The notes: generated from the sequence alone by a model not told the origin. A stretch of 64,000 nt of DNA from Nannocystis punicea (GCF_026965555.1 NZ_CP114040.1:13164664-13228663); one strand, 5' to 3'. Positions 47,965-57,169 are shown, counted from the first letter of the stretch. Made by a program: numbers and translations.

Positions 47965-49083
47965 TCAATCGCCTTGCAGGACCCACTCGACGTGATGCGC
48001 CTCGGTCAGGTCGGGCGGCTCCCAGCGGGCGAGCATGCGCTCGATCGCCGCCACCGGCACCTGGGCCTCGCGTTCGCGGTTCTGTCGCATCATTCGGCGA
48101 TACGGCGTGTCGAGGAAGACGATCCGGACGCGCGCGCCGTAGTCGGCGCACAGGTCGATGAGTCGGCCGCGGAGGTCGCGGCTCAGGTTGGTCGCGTTCC
48201 ACACGAACGGCTGGGAGCGCCGCAGGTACTCGCGGGCCTGCTCGCGCGCGGCCTGGATCACCGCGTGTTGCGGCCCGCCGTGATCGACGTCCAGCTCCTC
48301 GCGCAGGGCGTCGAGCGAGATCACCGGCAGGTCGAGGTTGTGGGCGATCCAGTGGTCCTTGCCGCTGCCGGGCAGGCCCGACATCAGCACGACCTCGCAG
48401 CGCGTGTCGTCGTGGACCGCGAATCGCGGGTCGCGGTCTTCGCTGCGGAAGTAGACGAATCGCGTGTGCGCGCTCGGGAACGTCCACGGGCGGTCGAGGC
48501 ACTCGTGCTCGGCGCAGAAGTCGACGAACAGGTCGATGTTGTCGAGCAGCCGCTGGGGGTCGCGGCAGATCCGCCCGAGCGCGTCGGCGCGGGTGAGCAG
48601 GGCCAGGTGATCGCAGCGGACCGTCTGGCTGATCTTCGCGGCGCGGCGGCGGGCGTCGTCCTGGTCGATGAGGAAGAACGGGATCTGGTGGGTGCGCACC
48701 AGCGCCGTGATCCGCTCACGCACGACCGGGTCGACGCCCAGCTTCCACAGCATCGCGCGGACCATCAGCGCCCCGCGCGGCGAGTGACCGGGCTGGCGGA
48801 TCCGCCCGTCCTCGACGCGCGTGCACACCGGCTTGGCGATGTCGTGCAGCAGCGCCGACGCGAATACCACCTCGCGGTCGGCGGGCGCGAGCGCCTGCCA
48901 GCCGGGCAGGCCGACCAGCGCCTCGCACACCATCTTGGTGTGGGTCCAGACGTCGCCCTCGGCGTGGTGCTCAGGGTCTTGCGGGCAGGCGGCCATCGGT
49001 GCGATCCACGGCTCCGACAGGCTGTCCCAAGGGACAGCCGTCGAGGTCGCCGGATCGGCGGGACAGGGGTAGGGCAGCAGCAT
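47965..49083 (-). CDS. HD-Pnk: HD phosphoesterase fused to polynucleotide 5'-kinase
   Basis: 372 residues. The N-terminal 200 residues are an HD-type phosphohydrolase (DVWTHTKMVCEALVGL, ASALLHDIAKP, VRTHQIPFFL). The C-terminal 150 are a P-loop kinase with GLPGSGKDHWIAHN, VWNATNLSRDLRGRLIDLC and a lid Arg segment (YRRMMRQNRERE). This order matches the described bacterial HD-Pnk enzymes (Runella), which remove 2',3'-cyclic or 2'-phosphates and phosphorylate 5'-OH ends of RNA or DNA. ATG 49083 has GGAGG eight bases upstream. The RNA ligase gene ends 30 bp upstream on the same strand. Codons for AVPWDS form a perfect palindrome (49021-49038). Confidence 0.85.
   Translation of the reverse strand: MLLPYPCPADPATSTAVPWDSLSEPWIAPMAACPQDPEHHAEGDVWTHTKMVCEALVGLPGWQALAPADREVVFASALLHDIAKPVCTRVEDGRIRQPGHSPRGALMVRAMLWKLGVDPVVRERITALVRTHQIPFFLIDQDDARRRAAKISQTVRCDHLALLTRADALGRICRDPQRLLDNIDLFVDFCAEHECLDRPWTFPSAHTRFVYFRSEDRDPRFAVHDDTRCEVVLMSGLPGSGKDHWIAHNLDLPVISLDALREELDVDHGGPQHAVIQAAREQAREYLRRSQPFVWNATNLSRDLRGRLIDLCADYGARVRIVFLDTPYRRMMRQNREREAQVPVAAIERMLARWEPPDLTEAHHVEWVLQGD
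49021..49038. repeat. Family palindrome inside the HD-Pnk gene
   Basis: GCTGTCCCAAGGGACAGC, eight-base arms, in frame near the N-terminus of HD-Pnk. Confidence 0.75.
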
Positions 49084-49113
49084 GGCGGATCCTCCGTCGG
49101 CGCGCGCGAGGCC

Positions 49114-49908
49114 TCATGCGGGGGCCCACAGATCGACGCCGTCGGCGAGTTGGTTGGGGACGATCGGGCGGTCGAGCCAGTGGCTGCCGCTGTCGAGGAT
49201 CGCGTTGAGGAAGCTGGCGCGGACCCACTTGAGGCGTGCGGTGACCCGGCCCTCCTCCTCGACCTTGATGTAGAGGCCTTCCATGTCGTCGAAGCCGTCG
49301 GTCTCGGCGACGACCTGCGTCGGCGCGACGCCGGCCATTTCGCCGGCGGCGACCAGGCGCTCGCGCCACTGCGGGGTCTTGAAGCGCGACGGCCCGACGT
49401 GGCGAGTGATGTCGGCCGGCCGCTCGGGGTGACCCTCCCACAGCACCTCGACCGAGACCACCGGCAGGCCGCGCAGCATCTCGCGGCGGCGCGCGGTCGA
49501 CAGGAACTCGCCGGTCTCGCGGTCGAGGATGTCGAACTCCATGAAGTAGTGGGGCAGGGCGTCGTAGAAGCAGGTGTGTTTGGCGTACAGCCATTCGCCG
49601 TACATCACGTAGCGCTCGCCGAGGGCCAGGTAGAGGTCGTCGGCGTGGGTGTTGGCCCAGCGCTTGAGCAGGTCGAAGTGGCGCTCGCGGCCGCCGCCGG
49701 TCAGGTAGTGGCCGCGGCTCTGCAGCAGCAATTGGCCTGACCCGTCGAAGCTGATGCCGGCGTTGCCGCCGTCCATCTTCTCCTCGACGACCACGAAGCG
49801 GCCGCGGACGTCGCGGAAGGGCACGGCGTCGAGGTCGTGGTCGCCGTGCTGGAAGCGCGAGCCCTCGAGGTGCTGCGTGCGCGGATATTTGAGAATGGGC
49901 GGTGTCAT
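49114..49908 (-). CDS. RNA ligase (Rnl-type nucleotidyltransferase)
   Basis: 264 residues. Motif I is VVEEKMDGGNAGISF (KxDG, the lysine that takes AMP). RGHYLTGG, the motif III-like YFMEFDILD, motif IV-like MEGLYIKVEEEG and motif V-like TARLKWVR follow in order. The architecture is that of a compact ATP-dependent RNA ligase (PF09414-type), not an NAD+ DNA ligase. ATG 49908 has AAGGAG nine bases upstream. It is the first gene of a two-gene unit with HD-Pnk, which prepares the ends this enzyme would join. Confidence 0.85.
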   Translation of the reverse strand: MTPPILKYPRTQHLEGSRFQHGDHDLDAVPFRDVRGRFVVVEEKMDGGNAGISFDGSGQLLLQSRGHYLTGGGRERHFDLLKRWANTHADDLYLALGERYVMYGEWLYAKHTCFYDALPHYFMEFDILDRETGEFLSTARRREMLRGLPVVSVEVLWEGHPERPADITRHVGPSRFKTPQWRERLVAAGEMAGVAPTQVVAETDGFDDMEGLYIKVEEEGRVTARLKWVRASFLNAILDSGSHWLDRPIVPNQLADGVDLWAPA

Positions 49909-50218
49909 GACGGACGCTCCTTCGCGCCGCCGGCCGCTCCCGCCGGGCCGTCCGGGCCGCTCGCCTGTCGCGTCGACGACCTCGCGGCCCTCACGGCCGT
50001 GAAGCGATCGACGCAGGCCACGAATGGCGACTGCCGGGGACGGGGGAGCGCGCAGGCGCTCAACGGGCCGAGACGGGCATGAGGCGTGACCTCTAGGCGG
50101 GCGACGCAAGATGCACGAACTCCCGGCGCGCGTCAAGCGACCGCGACGCGTCCGCGACGCGCCCATGACGCCTCCTCGACGACGAGCGCTCGCGCCCGTG
50201 GATACAACAGGGTTGATA

Positions 50219-50238
50219 CTTTTGAACATGTTCAAAAG
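50219..50238. repeat. 20-bp perfect AT-rich palindrome
   Basis: CTTTTGAACATGTTCAAAAG, with no spacer, followed by GAGCATGTCTAAAGGGTCAC. It keeps the central ACATGT of the family but with different, perfectly matched arms. It is about 85 bp upstream of the next start codon. Confidence 0.8.
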
Positions 50239-50323
50239 AGCATGTCTAAAGGGTCACTTTATTTACGCGCCTGCGCATCCCGGATGTGCGCGGCCGGGGC
50301 GGTTCGGCTACCCTCGGCTTGCG

Positions 50324-50887
50324 ATGCCGCCGCCCGCCGTGGAAGACGTTCGCGCAGCGCTGGAGGAGCTGCGTACGGCCGACCGGATCTTGCTCTCGGT
50401 GGAGGGCACGACGCAGTTCTTGAGGCGCCAGCAGGGCTTCGATCTGCTCGGGCTGCCGACCGCCGACGGGATCTTCGGCGATCAGACCCGCAGCGACAAC
50501 GCCCACGCCGGAGAGGAGCTGCTGACCGCGCAGCAGGCCATGAACCGCGCGGCTCGTCGCCTGGGCCTCGATGACGACGCCGACCCGGAGACCCTGGTGC
50601 AGTGGGGTCGCCTCGACGACATCTTCGATCACGTGTGGACCGACTTCCTCGCGCTCGGCCGGGCCGAGCACAACGTTGCGGTGGCCAGCCGGGTCCGCAG
50701 TCGCGTGCGCGCCCTGTTCGCCCGCGTGTGCGCCCAGCATCCGGAGGCCGCCGTCGGCGTCGCTCCGCTCGCCGACGAGGCCGACGGCGCCGACGACATC
50801 GACACGCGGCCGCGCACCGATCGGCTCAAGCTGGCGGTCGGGATCGCGCTCGTCGTCGCCTGGGCCGCGCTCCTCGGCCTGCTGTGA
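50324..50887 (+). CDS. Predicted tail-anchored protein of unknown function
   Basis: 187 residues with no N-terminal signal. The last 20 residues (KLAVGIALVVAWAALLGLL) form a single C-terminal membrane helix, so the protein is probably anchored by its tail with a cytoplasmic alpha-helical domain (VEDVRAALEELRTADRILLSV...). No family is recognised. ATG 50324 lies nine bases after a TACCCT -10-like box, again with almost no leader. The open frame reaches 50111, but that part contains the palindrome region. Confidence 0.7.
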   Translation: MPPPAVEDVRAALEELRTADRILLSVEGTTQFLRRQQGFDLLGLPTADGIFGDQTRSDNAHAGEELLTAQQAMNRAARRLGLDDDADPETLVQWGRLDDIFDHVWTDFLALGRAEHNVAVASRVRSRVRALFARVCAQHPEAAVGVAPLADEADGADDIDTRPRTDRLKLAVGIALVVAWAALLGLL

Positions 50888-51538
50888 TTGCTCGCAGCCG
50901 TCGACGCGCTCCGCTGCCACCATTCACCCGGGCGGTTTCGCCCCCGGCCGCAGAGCGACAAAAGCGATGACCTCGGGTCGTGCTGCCCCGCTCGCGCCGC
51001 CGGCTGTTCCGCCTCGTCGGATTCGCGGTCGCCGCCATCCCCGAGCACGCGCACGGCCGCCAGCCCCGATCGGTGCGCGCGCGCTGCTGGTCGCGCGCGA
51101 GGAGCTGGCATTCGCGGTCATCGAGTCGTTGTTTTCGCACAGGGTCGAACCGTCGATCCGGGAGCAGCTCCTGTCGCATTTGACAGAGAGCTCGACCAGA
51201 TACTGCCGCCATACCGCTGTCGGGGCCGCCCGCCTCGCTCTTCTCGGCGGCGGGCCTCCCGCAGCCGGATCGAGATGCAATATCAACACGCGCCGGATCG
51301 CCGAGGTCGCGCAGGGGGTCGACGAACTGGTTGCCGCTCGCGAGTGGGTCCTGGGCGAGCTGGCCGACGCGCTGCTCGACCCCAGCGAGCGCTGCCCGAT
51401 CCTCCAGGACCGCCTCGCGGATCGCCGAGGTCGATCGCCGGCTCACCGCGACCACAGCCGCCCGGCTCCGCCCGCGCGGACGGTCGCGTACGCCGGTGCA
51501 CGCTTGCCTGCCGACGAGCCAGCCGGTAGCGTCGGTCA
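50888..51538. other. Gene-free interval with a small direct repeat
   Basis: No reading frame is supported by a ribosome site or recognisable content. GCCGAGGTCGCG-like segments recur at about 51300 and 51424 (GGATCGCCGAGGTCG twice). The stretch could be a decayed gene, but I cannot identify a parent. Confidence 0.5.
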
Positions 51539-53881
51539 ATGCGTTTTCAGACCTCTCTGTGTACGACCTACGCCTTGATCTCGGCGATCGCGCTGCTCCC
51601 CGCCTGCGCCGACGACGTCACCACGACCTCCGCGCAGCCGGAGACCGAGTCCGGCGGCACCGATACCACCACCGACGGTTCGTCCGGCGCGCCCTCGACC
51701 GACACGGTGCCGACGACGACGACGAATGTGCCGACCACCGGCATGGGCATGACCGACAGCACGACGACGGCCGGCACAGTCACCTCGTCGACGACCGAGC
51801 CGATCACGACCACCGACGGCACCCAGACCGGGCCGGGGACGGCCACCGAGACCACCACCGAGACCACCACCGACACGACCACCACGGCGACCACGACCAC
51901 CGATACCGACACGGGCCCCGGCACGACGACTCTCAGGGTCGACCCGGTGTGCGGCAACGGGGTGCTCGAGGGCGGCGAGTCCTGCGACGACGGCGCCGAG
52001 AACGGCTCCGGCAAGGCGTGCAAGGCCGACTGTACGCTCAACGTGTGCGGCGACGGCGACCAGGGCCCGGGCGAGGAGTGCGATTCGGGCGACCAGAACG
52101 GCCAGCCCCAGAGCAACTGCACCGGCCTGTGTCTCCTCAACGTGTGCGGCGACGGCATCCTCGGCCCCGACGAGGGCTGTGACGACGGCGCCAACAACGG
52201 CGACAACAACACCTGCACCTCGATGTGCGAGCCCAACGTGTGCGGCGACGGCCTGGTCGGCCCCGGCGAGGCGTGCGACGACGGCAACCAGGTCGACAAC
52301 GACGAGTGCAGCAACGACTGCGCGCTCGCGACCTGCGGCGACGGCAAGGTCGCGGCCCAGGAGCAGTGCGACGACGGCAACAACGTCAACACCGACGCCT
52401 GCACCAACTCGTGCACCCAGGCGGCCTGCGGCGACGGCTTCACGCAGGACAGCAACAACGAGGAGTGCGACGCCGGCGAGCAGAACTCGGACCAGAGCGA
52501 CTGCACCGCCAGCTGCAAGGTCAACGTGTGCGGCGACGGCCTGCCCAACCAGAACGGCCAGATGCCCGAGGAGTGCGACCTCGGCGCGAACAACGGGCCG
52601 GGCCAGGCCTGCAACAGCCAGTGCGAGATCAACGTGTGCGGCGACGGCGACAAGGGCCCCGGCGAGGAGTGCGACGACGGCAACGTCGTCGGCGACGACG
52701 GCTGCAGCGCGACCTGCTTGCTCGAGTTCTGCGGCAACGGCATCGAGGAGGGCGCCGAGCAGTGTGACGACGGCAAGAACGGCGACCAGGACGACGGCTG
52801 CACCGACCAGTGCCTGGTCCCGTTCTGCGGTGACGGCCTCGAGCAGCCGAGCATCGGCGAGCAGTGCGACCTCGCGGCGCAGAACAACGACACCGGCGCG
52901 TGCACCCTCGCCTGCAAGGACGCCAAGTGCGGCGACGGCCTGATCTGGGCCGGCCACGAGCAGTGCGACGACGGCGCCAACAACGGCAACAACAAGCCGT
53001 GCAAGGCCAACTGCACCGTGAACGTCTGCGGCGACGGCTTCGTCGGCCCCGGCGAGGCCTGCGACGACGGCAACCAGAGCAACGAGGACAGCTGCACCAA
53101 CGCCTGCAAGCTGGCGACCTGCGGCGACGGCATCAAGCAGCTAAACGAGCAGTGCGACCTCGGCCCCAACAACAACAACAACGGCGCGTGCACCCTGGCC
53201 TGCCTGCTGCCCAAGTGCGGCGACGGCTTCGTCCAGGCCGGCGAGCAGTGCGACGACGCCAACGGCAGCAACGGCGACGCCTGCCTCAACACCTGCAAGA
53301 CCGCCAAGTGCGGCGACGGCTCGGTGTGGGTCGGCAACGAGGACTGCGACGACGGCAACGTGGTCAGCAACGACGGCTGCAACTCGGGCTGCAAGCGCCC
53401 GAAGCGGGTATTCCTCACCAGCCAGTCGTGGAGCGGCAACCTCGGCGGCCTCAACGGCGGCGACCAGAAGTGCCAGGCGCGCGCCAACGCGGCCGGCCTC
53501 GGCGGCACCTGGAAGGCCTGGCTCAGCCTCGGCAACCAGAACCCGAACACGCGCTTCACCAAGTCGACCAGCGGCTACCACCGCCTCGACTTCCTCGAGA
53601 TCGCCCAGACCTGGATCGACCTCACCGACGGCACCATCGACGTGCCGATCAACCTGACCGAGCTCATGCAGATCAACGACGCCGACGTCTGGACCGGCAC
53701 CCAGGCCAACGGCAACACCGCCAACAAGACCTGCTCGGACTGGGACTCCGGCTCGGTCCTCAATCAAGGTCGCGAGGGCCAGAGCACCGAGACGAACGGC
53801 GACTGGACGATCATCGGCGAGGTCGTCGGGTTCGCGCAGCTGTGCAACGGCAGCAATCGCCTGTACTGCTTCGAGCAGTAG
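51539..53881 (+). CDS. Large Cys-rich repeat lipoprotein with DUF1554-like end
   Basis: 780 residues. Signal peptide with lipobox LPAC near residue 24; a 110-residue Thr-rich linker; about 15 tandem units of the pattern CGDGxxxxGExCDDGxxNxxDxCxxxC (residues about 140-620), matching the myxobacterial Cys-rich (DUF4215) repeat; then a DUF1554-like globular end (RVFLTSQSWSGNLGGLNGGDQKCQARANAAG). Such proteins are exposed on the cell surface and the repeats are probably disulfide- or calcium-stabilised. Function unknown. Start ATG is at 51539. A hairpin follows the stop. Confidence 0.9.
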   Translation: MRFQTSLCTTYALISAIALLPACADDVTTTSAQPETESGGTDTTTDGSSGAPSTDTVPTTTTNVPTTGMGMTDSTTTAGTVTSSTTEPITTTDGTQTGPGTATETTTETTTDTTTTATTTTDTDTGPGTTTLRVDPVCGNGVLEGGESCDDGAENGSGKACKADCTLNVCGDGDQGPGEECDSGDQNGQPQSNCTGLCLLNVCGDGILGPDEGCDDGANNGDNNTCTSMCEPNVCGDGLVGPGEACDDGNQVDNDECSNDCALATCGDGKVAAQEQCDDGNNVNTDACTNSCTQAACGDGFTQDSNNEECDAGEQNSDQSDCTASCKVNVCGDGLPNQNGQMPEECDLGANNGPGQACNSQCEINVCGDGDKGPGEECDDGNVVGDDGCSATCLLEFCGNGIEEGAEQCDDGKNGDQDDGCTDQCLVPFCGDGLEQPSIGEQCDLAAQNNDTGACTLACKDAKCGDGLIWAGHEQCDDGANNGNNKPCKANCTVNVCGDGFVGPGEACDDGNQSNEDSCTNACKLATCGDGIKQLNEQCDLGPNNNNNGACTLACLLPKCGDGFVQAGEQCDDANGSNGDACLNTCKTAKCGDGSVWVGNEDCDDGNVVSNDGCNSGCKRPKRVFLTSQSWSGNLGGLNGGDQKCQARANAAGLGGTWKAWLSLGNQNPNTRFTKSTSGYHRLDFLEIAQTWIDLTDGTIDVPINLTELMQINDADVWTGTQANGNTANKTCSDWDSGSVLNQGREGQSTETNGDWTIIGEVVGFAQLCNGSNRLYCFEQ

Positions 53882-53907
53882 AAGAAAGCCAAATTCATGC
53901 TAAGATT

Positions 53908-53929
53908 CCGAGCACTTACGAGTGCTCGG
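53908..53929. terminator. Hairpin between convergent lipoprotein and integrase genes
   Basis: CCGAGCAC-TTACGA-GTGCTCGG, a perfect 8-bp stem. The integrase TAA (complement at 53916-53918) lies in the loop. It may end both transcripts or be part of an attachment site; no long T-run follows. Confidence 0.5.
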
Positions 53930-55001
53930 AAGTGCGTCTCCCCGACGTCTCCAAGGCGTGGATCGCGCTGGAGCTGCCGCGGCGACGATCGACGTAGTCG
54001 CTCGCAGTCTGCAGATCCTTGTGGCGGAGGTGGCTGGCGACGGCCGCCACCCCGCCACCGCCCTCGGCGATCCGTGTGCCGCACGACTTGCGGAGGACGT
54101 GGGTGCCGCGCCAGGGCAAGCCCGCGCGCTTCACGAGCGCCTTCATCCAGGACTTGATGTGGTGCTCCTGGAAGTGACTTCCGTGGTTGTCGAGCACGAA
54201 CACGCCGGACTTCGGAAAGCCGCGCAGCGTGGCGGCGAGACGCGTCGTCAGGCCGACCTCGTCCTCGGTCCTGCCCTTGGGGAGGTCGACCTTGTCCCGG
54301 ACGAGGTTGTGGCGGATCGTCATCAGCCCTCGCTTGAGATCGACGTCCGTCCACTTGAGCGCGAGAATCTCTCCGCGCCGGAGACCGCCGTCGAGGCCGA
54401 GCAAGACGGCGACGACGAACATCGGCCCCATCGCTTGAGCCGCGGCGAGCAGCGCTACCTGCTCCTGGTCGTCGTAGGCGACCGCAGGCTTGCGCTTCCG
54501 GCGGGGAATCTCGAAGTCCACGGGCGCGCTCTTGATCTCGTTCTCGGCGATGGCCCGGTTGAACACCCGGCGGAGGGTCTTGAGCACCTCGCACATGGTG
54601 TTGTGCGACTTGCTGACCAGCGACTTCTTGATCGCGGTGATGTCCTTGGGCGTCACCTCGTCGAGCCGCCGCCGGGCCAGCACCGGGAGCAGGTACAGGC
54701 GCAGATGGACGTCGTAGTTCATCCGAGTGTTGGTCCCGAGCCGGTCGGCCAGGCACAGGTCGAGGAAGGTCCTGGAGAACTCCTCGAACGTCGGGGGCGG
54801 CGGCTTCTCGGGCTCGGGCTCGGGCGCGAGGAGCTGAGCGAGGAGCTCCTGCTCGAGCGCCTTGGCCCACCGCTCGGCAGCGGACCTGCCGGTGACCGGC
54901 GCCTTGACTCGTTGGCGGAGCCTGCGCCCCACTGTGTTCTCGACGCGAACGTCAACTTCAAATTCATTCTTCGATCCCTTCCACGGGCGCAGCGTGATCA
55001 T
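53916..55001 (-). CDS. int: Tyrosine recombinase / phage-type integrase
   Basis: 361 residues. A SAM-like core-binding domain (TFEEFSRTFLDLCLADR) precedes the catalytic domain. Catalytic residues can be placed as Arg in GLDGGLRRGEILAL, His-x-x-Arg in HVLRKSCGT, His in SHLRHKD and Tyr in ASDYVDRR; the middle GH is RH, a minor variation. ATG 55001 has GGGAGG seven bases upstream and overlaps the upstream HTH gene by four bases (ATGA). It should integrate and excise the element at a specific site. The target is unknown. Confidence 0.92.
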   Translation of the reverse strand: MITLRPWKGSKNEFEVDVRVENTVGRRLRQRVKAPVTGRSAAERWAKALEQELLAQLLAPEPEPEKPPPPTFEEFSRTFLDLCLADRLGTNTRMNYDVHLRLYLLPVLARRRLDEVTPKDITAIKKSLVSKSHNTMCEVLKTLRRVFNRAIAENEIKSAPVDFEIPRRKRKPAVAYDDQEQVALLAAAQAMGPMFVVAVLLGLDGGLRRGEILALKWTDVDLKRGLMTIRHNLVRDKVDLPKGRTEDEVGLTTRLAATLRGFPKSGVFVLDNHGSHFQEHHIKSWMKALVKRAGLPWRGTHVLRKSCGTRIAEGGGGVAAVASHLRHKDLQTASDYVDRRRGSSSAIHALETSGRRTSEHS

Positions 55002-55342
55002 GAGTGACCTCCCGCGCTCGCACTTTTCGCCGAGAGCCATTGTGCGATGATCCGGGGGTCGAAGCGAAGGGTTCGACCGAGCCGGAGACCTCCCGGGATC
55101 CCGCCCCGCGCGTGCCGGGCATACACTGCTCCTTTGCTCGTGCGGAGCAGTACGGCGAGTTCCTCGACCGTCATGAGCGGCGGCGGCAACGGTACGTCCT
55201 CGCGCGAACTCACGGCGTCCGGCGCCTGCGGATGGGCGATCGACCCGCTGCTGTCCGAAGAGACATGCCGTCTCCGGCGACCCGCTATATTGTAAGGATG
55301 CGTGCTCTCCACGAACCACCTCCCGAAATTCAAACCACCCAC
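54998..55342 (-). CDS. Excisionase-like helix-turn-helix protein
   Basis: The C-terminal 58 residues, MTVEELAVLLRTSKGAVYARHARGG and then RLGRTLRFDPRIIAQWL, are a MerR/excisionase-type (HTH_17) DNA-binding domain. The 4-bp overlap with int indicates coupled translation, typical of xis-int pairs. I give the long frame starting at GTG 55342, but the N-terminal 55 residues look unstructured and the true start could be as late as ATG 55174. An imperfect palindrome, CTGTCCGAAGAGACATG, lies at 55251-55267 inside the long version. Confidence 0.7.
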   Translation of the reverse strand: MGGLNFGRWFVESTHPYNIAGRRRRHVSSDSSGSIAHPQAPDAVSSREDVPLPPPLMTVEELAVLLRTSKGAVYARHARGGIPGGLRLGRTLRFDPRIIAQWLSAKSASAGGHS

Positions 55343-55479
55343 TTCTCCAATGCTCGACCCGACTTCCCGAACGTGCCGCTCACGGCGGCGCGGGCCAGAG
55401 TCGGCTCTGGTTTATGACGCGAGGCAGCACGGCTCGCGCCTCGGCCCGCACGAGCCTTCAGAGCCTGATGCCGTCGTGG

Positions 55480-56622
55480 TCAGCCATGGGTCGCGGCCGC
55501 TCCGGCTTGGACCATCGACCGCATGATCAGTAACTCGTGCTCGATGGTGCTCACCCGCGCGAGCCCCTTCTGGTGGTGCTCCTCGTACTCTTCGGTGAAC
55601 GCGCTGATGAGCCCGAGCGCCTGAACGACCTCGTCCTCCGTCACCACCGGCAGCGGCTCCGCGAGCTCGCTCGACCCCTCGGGCACAGCTTGCACGTGCG
55701 GGGTTCCTGCCGCGACCTCCGTCCTCTCCGCGCTCGGTCGATCCTCCACGGAGTTGTCGGCCTCGAGCGCCGTCGTCTCCACCTCCGCAGCAACGACGAC
55801 GAGCGCCGGCTTCGCGCGTTGCTCGAGTTCCTGGCGCAGGGCGGCCAGTTCCGCCTCGGCTCGCGCGAGGCGAACGTCGAGCACCTCCTCATACGCCCTC
55901 ATGCGCTGGCGTAGCGCCGCGAGCTGGCGCTCGACGAGGCTGACAAGAGTTGGAGCTGCAACATTCGGGGACTTGGGTACATCAGCCGACAGATGCCTCG
56001 TCGCTGAGTTGCCTGAGTTCGCTGCCCCTGCGGGCTGCCGCGCCTCGCGGGTGAACTCGGAACGGAAGCTCGGCTGCTCAGCCTCTCCGACACCAGCGGC
56101 TGCGGCTCTCGCCGCCTGCCGCGCCTCGCGGGTGAACTCGGGACGGAAGCTCGGCTGCTCCGCCTCCCCGACACCAGCCGCCGCGGTTCTCGCCGCCTGC
56201 CGCGCCTCGCGGGTGAACTCGGGACGAAACTCGGGCGACGGCCCAGGCTGAGCGGGCGGCGGCGTGACCAGCGGCCCGGTCGGGGTCGAGTGAGCGCTTC
56301 CCGGAAATCCGAACTGTTTGGCCCACTGCTGAAGCAACTTCTCCGGCTCGGGCGAGCCGACGATCATCGAGGCGACCTGCTTGGCCTCGTCACTGCCGCC
56401 CAGGAGCTGCGCGAGGGCCTGCTCGAGGCCGGCGATCTTCAAGCCCGCCTGCGCCATCACCTCATCGAGGGTGCCGGGGCTCCCCGCCTCCCTGGCGACG
56501 CGCTCCTGACGGTGCTTCTCCGCCTCGACGAAGCTGTTGGCGATCAGCATCGCCACCGAAATCCAGCTCGGCGCGTTGGAACTTGGCGTCTGCTGCAGTT
56601 CGACGCCGTCGAAGATTTTCAT
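55480..56622 (-). CDS. Repeat-containing hypothetical protein, 380 residues
   Basis: Opens MKIFDGVELQQTPSSNAPSWISVAMLIAN with no signal peptide. A helical part is followed by nearly three copies of a 27-residue unit (FRPEFTREARQAAR...GVGEAEQPS, nucleotides about 56029-56229). A predicted coiled coil (VSLVERQLAALRQRMRAYEEVL...AELAALRQELEQRA) and an acidic tail follow. ATG 56622 has GGAGGAGG seven bases upstream, a strong site. It reads toward the excisionase gene, about 135 bp away. No family recognised; the architecture suggests a structural or scaffold role. Confidence 0.8.
   Translation of the reverse strand: MKIFDGVELQQTPSSNAPSWISVAMLIANSFVEAEKHRQERVAREAGSPGTLDEVMAQAGLKIAGLEQALAQLLGGSDEAKQVASMIVGSPEPEKLLQQWAKQFGFPGSAHSTPTGPLVTPPPAQPGPSPEFRPEFTREARQAARTAAAGVGEAEQPSFRPEFTREARQAARAAAAGVGEAEQPSFRSEFTREARQPAGAANSGNSATRHLSADVPKSPNVAAPTLVSLVERQLAALRQRMRAYEEVLDVRLARAEAELAALRQELEQRAKPALVVVAAEVETTALEADNSVEDRPSAERTEVAAGTPHVQAVPEGSSELAEPLPVVTEDEVVQALGLISAFTEEYEEHHQKGLARVSTIEHELLIMRSMVQAGAAATHG
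56029..56229 (-). repeat. 81-bp in-frame tandem repeat
   Basis: Two complete copies and one shorter copy of an 81-bp unit, starting (minus strand) at 56229, 56148 and 56067, each coding for FRPEFTREARQAAR or a close variant. The first two differ at very few bases, so the array is probably still expanding or being corrected. Confidence 0.85.
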
Positions 56623-57169
56623 GACTGTCCTCCTCCCCGTTCTGCCCGGGTGACCTCGTGCGCAGGCCGCCGAACTCCTGTGCAGTGCTCCCCGAGTCGT
56701 TGGCTTCCCCGGCGACTACGTCCGGTACGGTGATGTCGACGAGGGAGACCTGGGTATTCCCCTCGAACTGCCCTGACAACCGTCCACCGCATCGGCTCCA
56801 CGCCTCCGATGGCACCAGCCAAGCCCAGCGAGGACTGATGTGCAAGACGGTTCAACGTTTTTTTTCCCGCGCCGATGCGGGGCGGATTGTGACAGCTCGC
56901 CACTGCGCCGCGCCACTCCGCGCGCGACTTGGTACCCTATCGGTGGCCGAAGATCACCGCGAAGGGAGCGGGCGCGGTAACCCCAACATCGCCTTGAAGT
57001 GCAGGCGCCGACGGTCCTGAACGCCTCCCCCAGCCGTCCCGAGGGCCGGCTGGGTAGCACGGCGAGCACCAAACATGACGATATCGCCGACGCGCCGTCT
57101 CTATCAGCCAACAGCATCGGGAGTGTGCCACCGCCGCGCGTAGACCCGTGTTAGGGTCGTCTTGCGGCG
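56623..57169. other. Divergent intergenic region of the element
   Basis: About 550 bp between divergent genes with no supported reading frame. Notable are a run of eight T at about 56858-56865 in GC-rich DNA and a CCCGC-GCCGAT-GCGGG hairpin just after it. TAGGGT at 57152-57157 ends 12 bases before the GTG at 57170 and is the best -10 candidate for the rightward gene. Confidence 0.45.

Noticed and set aside
47803..49740. A 645-codon plus-strand open frame over the RNA-repair genes
   Set aside because: It is the antisense shadow of the ligase and HD-Pnk; both have motifs and ribosome sites.
50888..51538. Possible decayed gene
   Set aside because: I could not find a parent or a stretch of recognisable protein in any frame.
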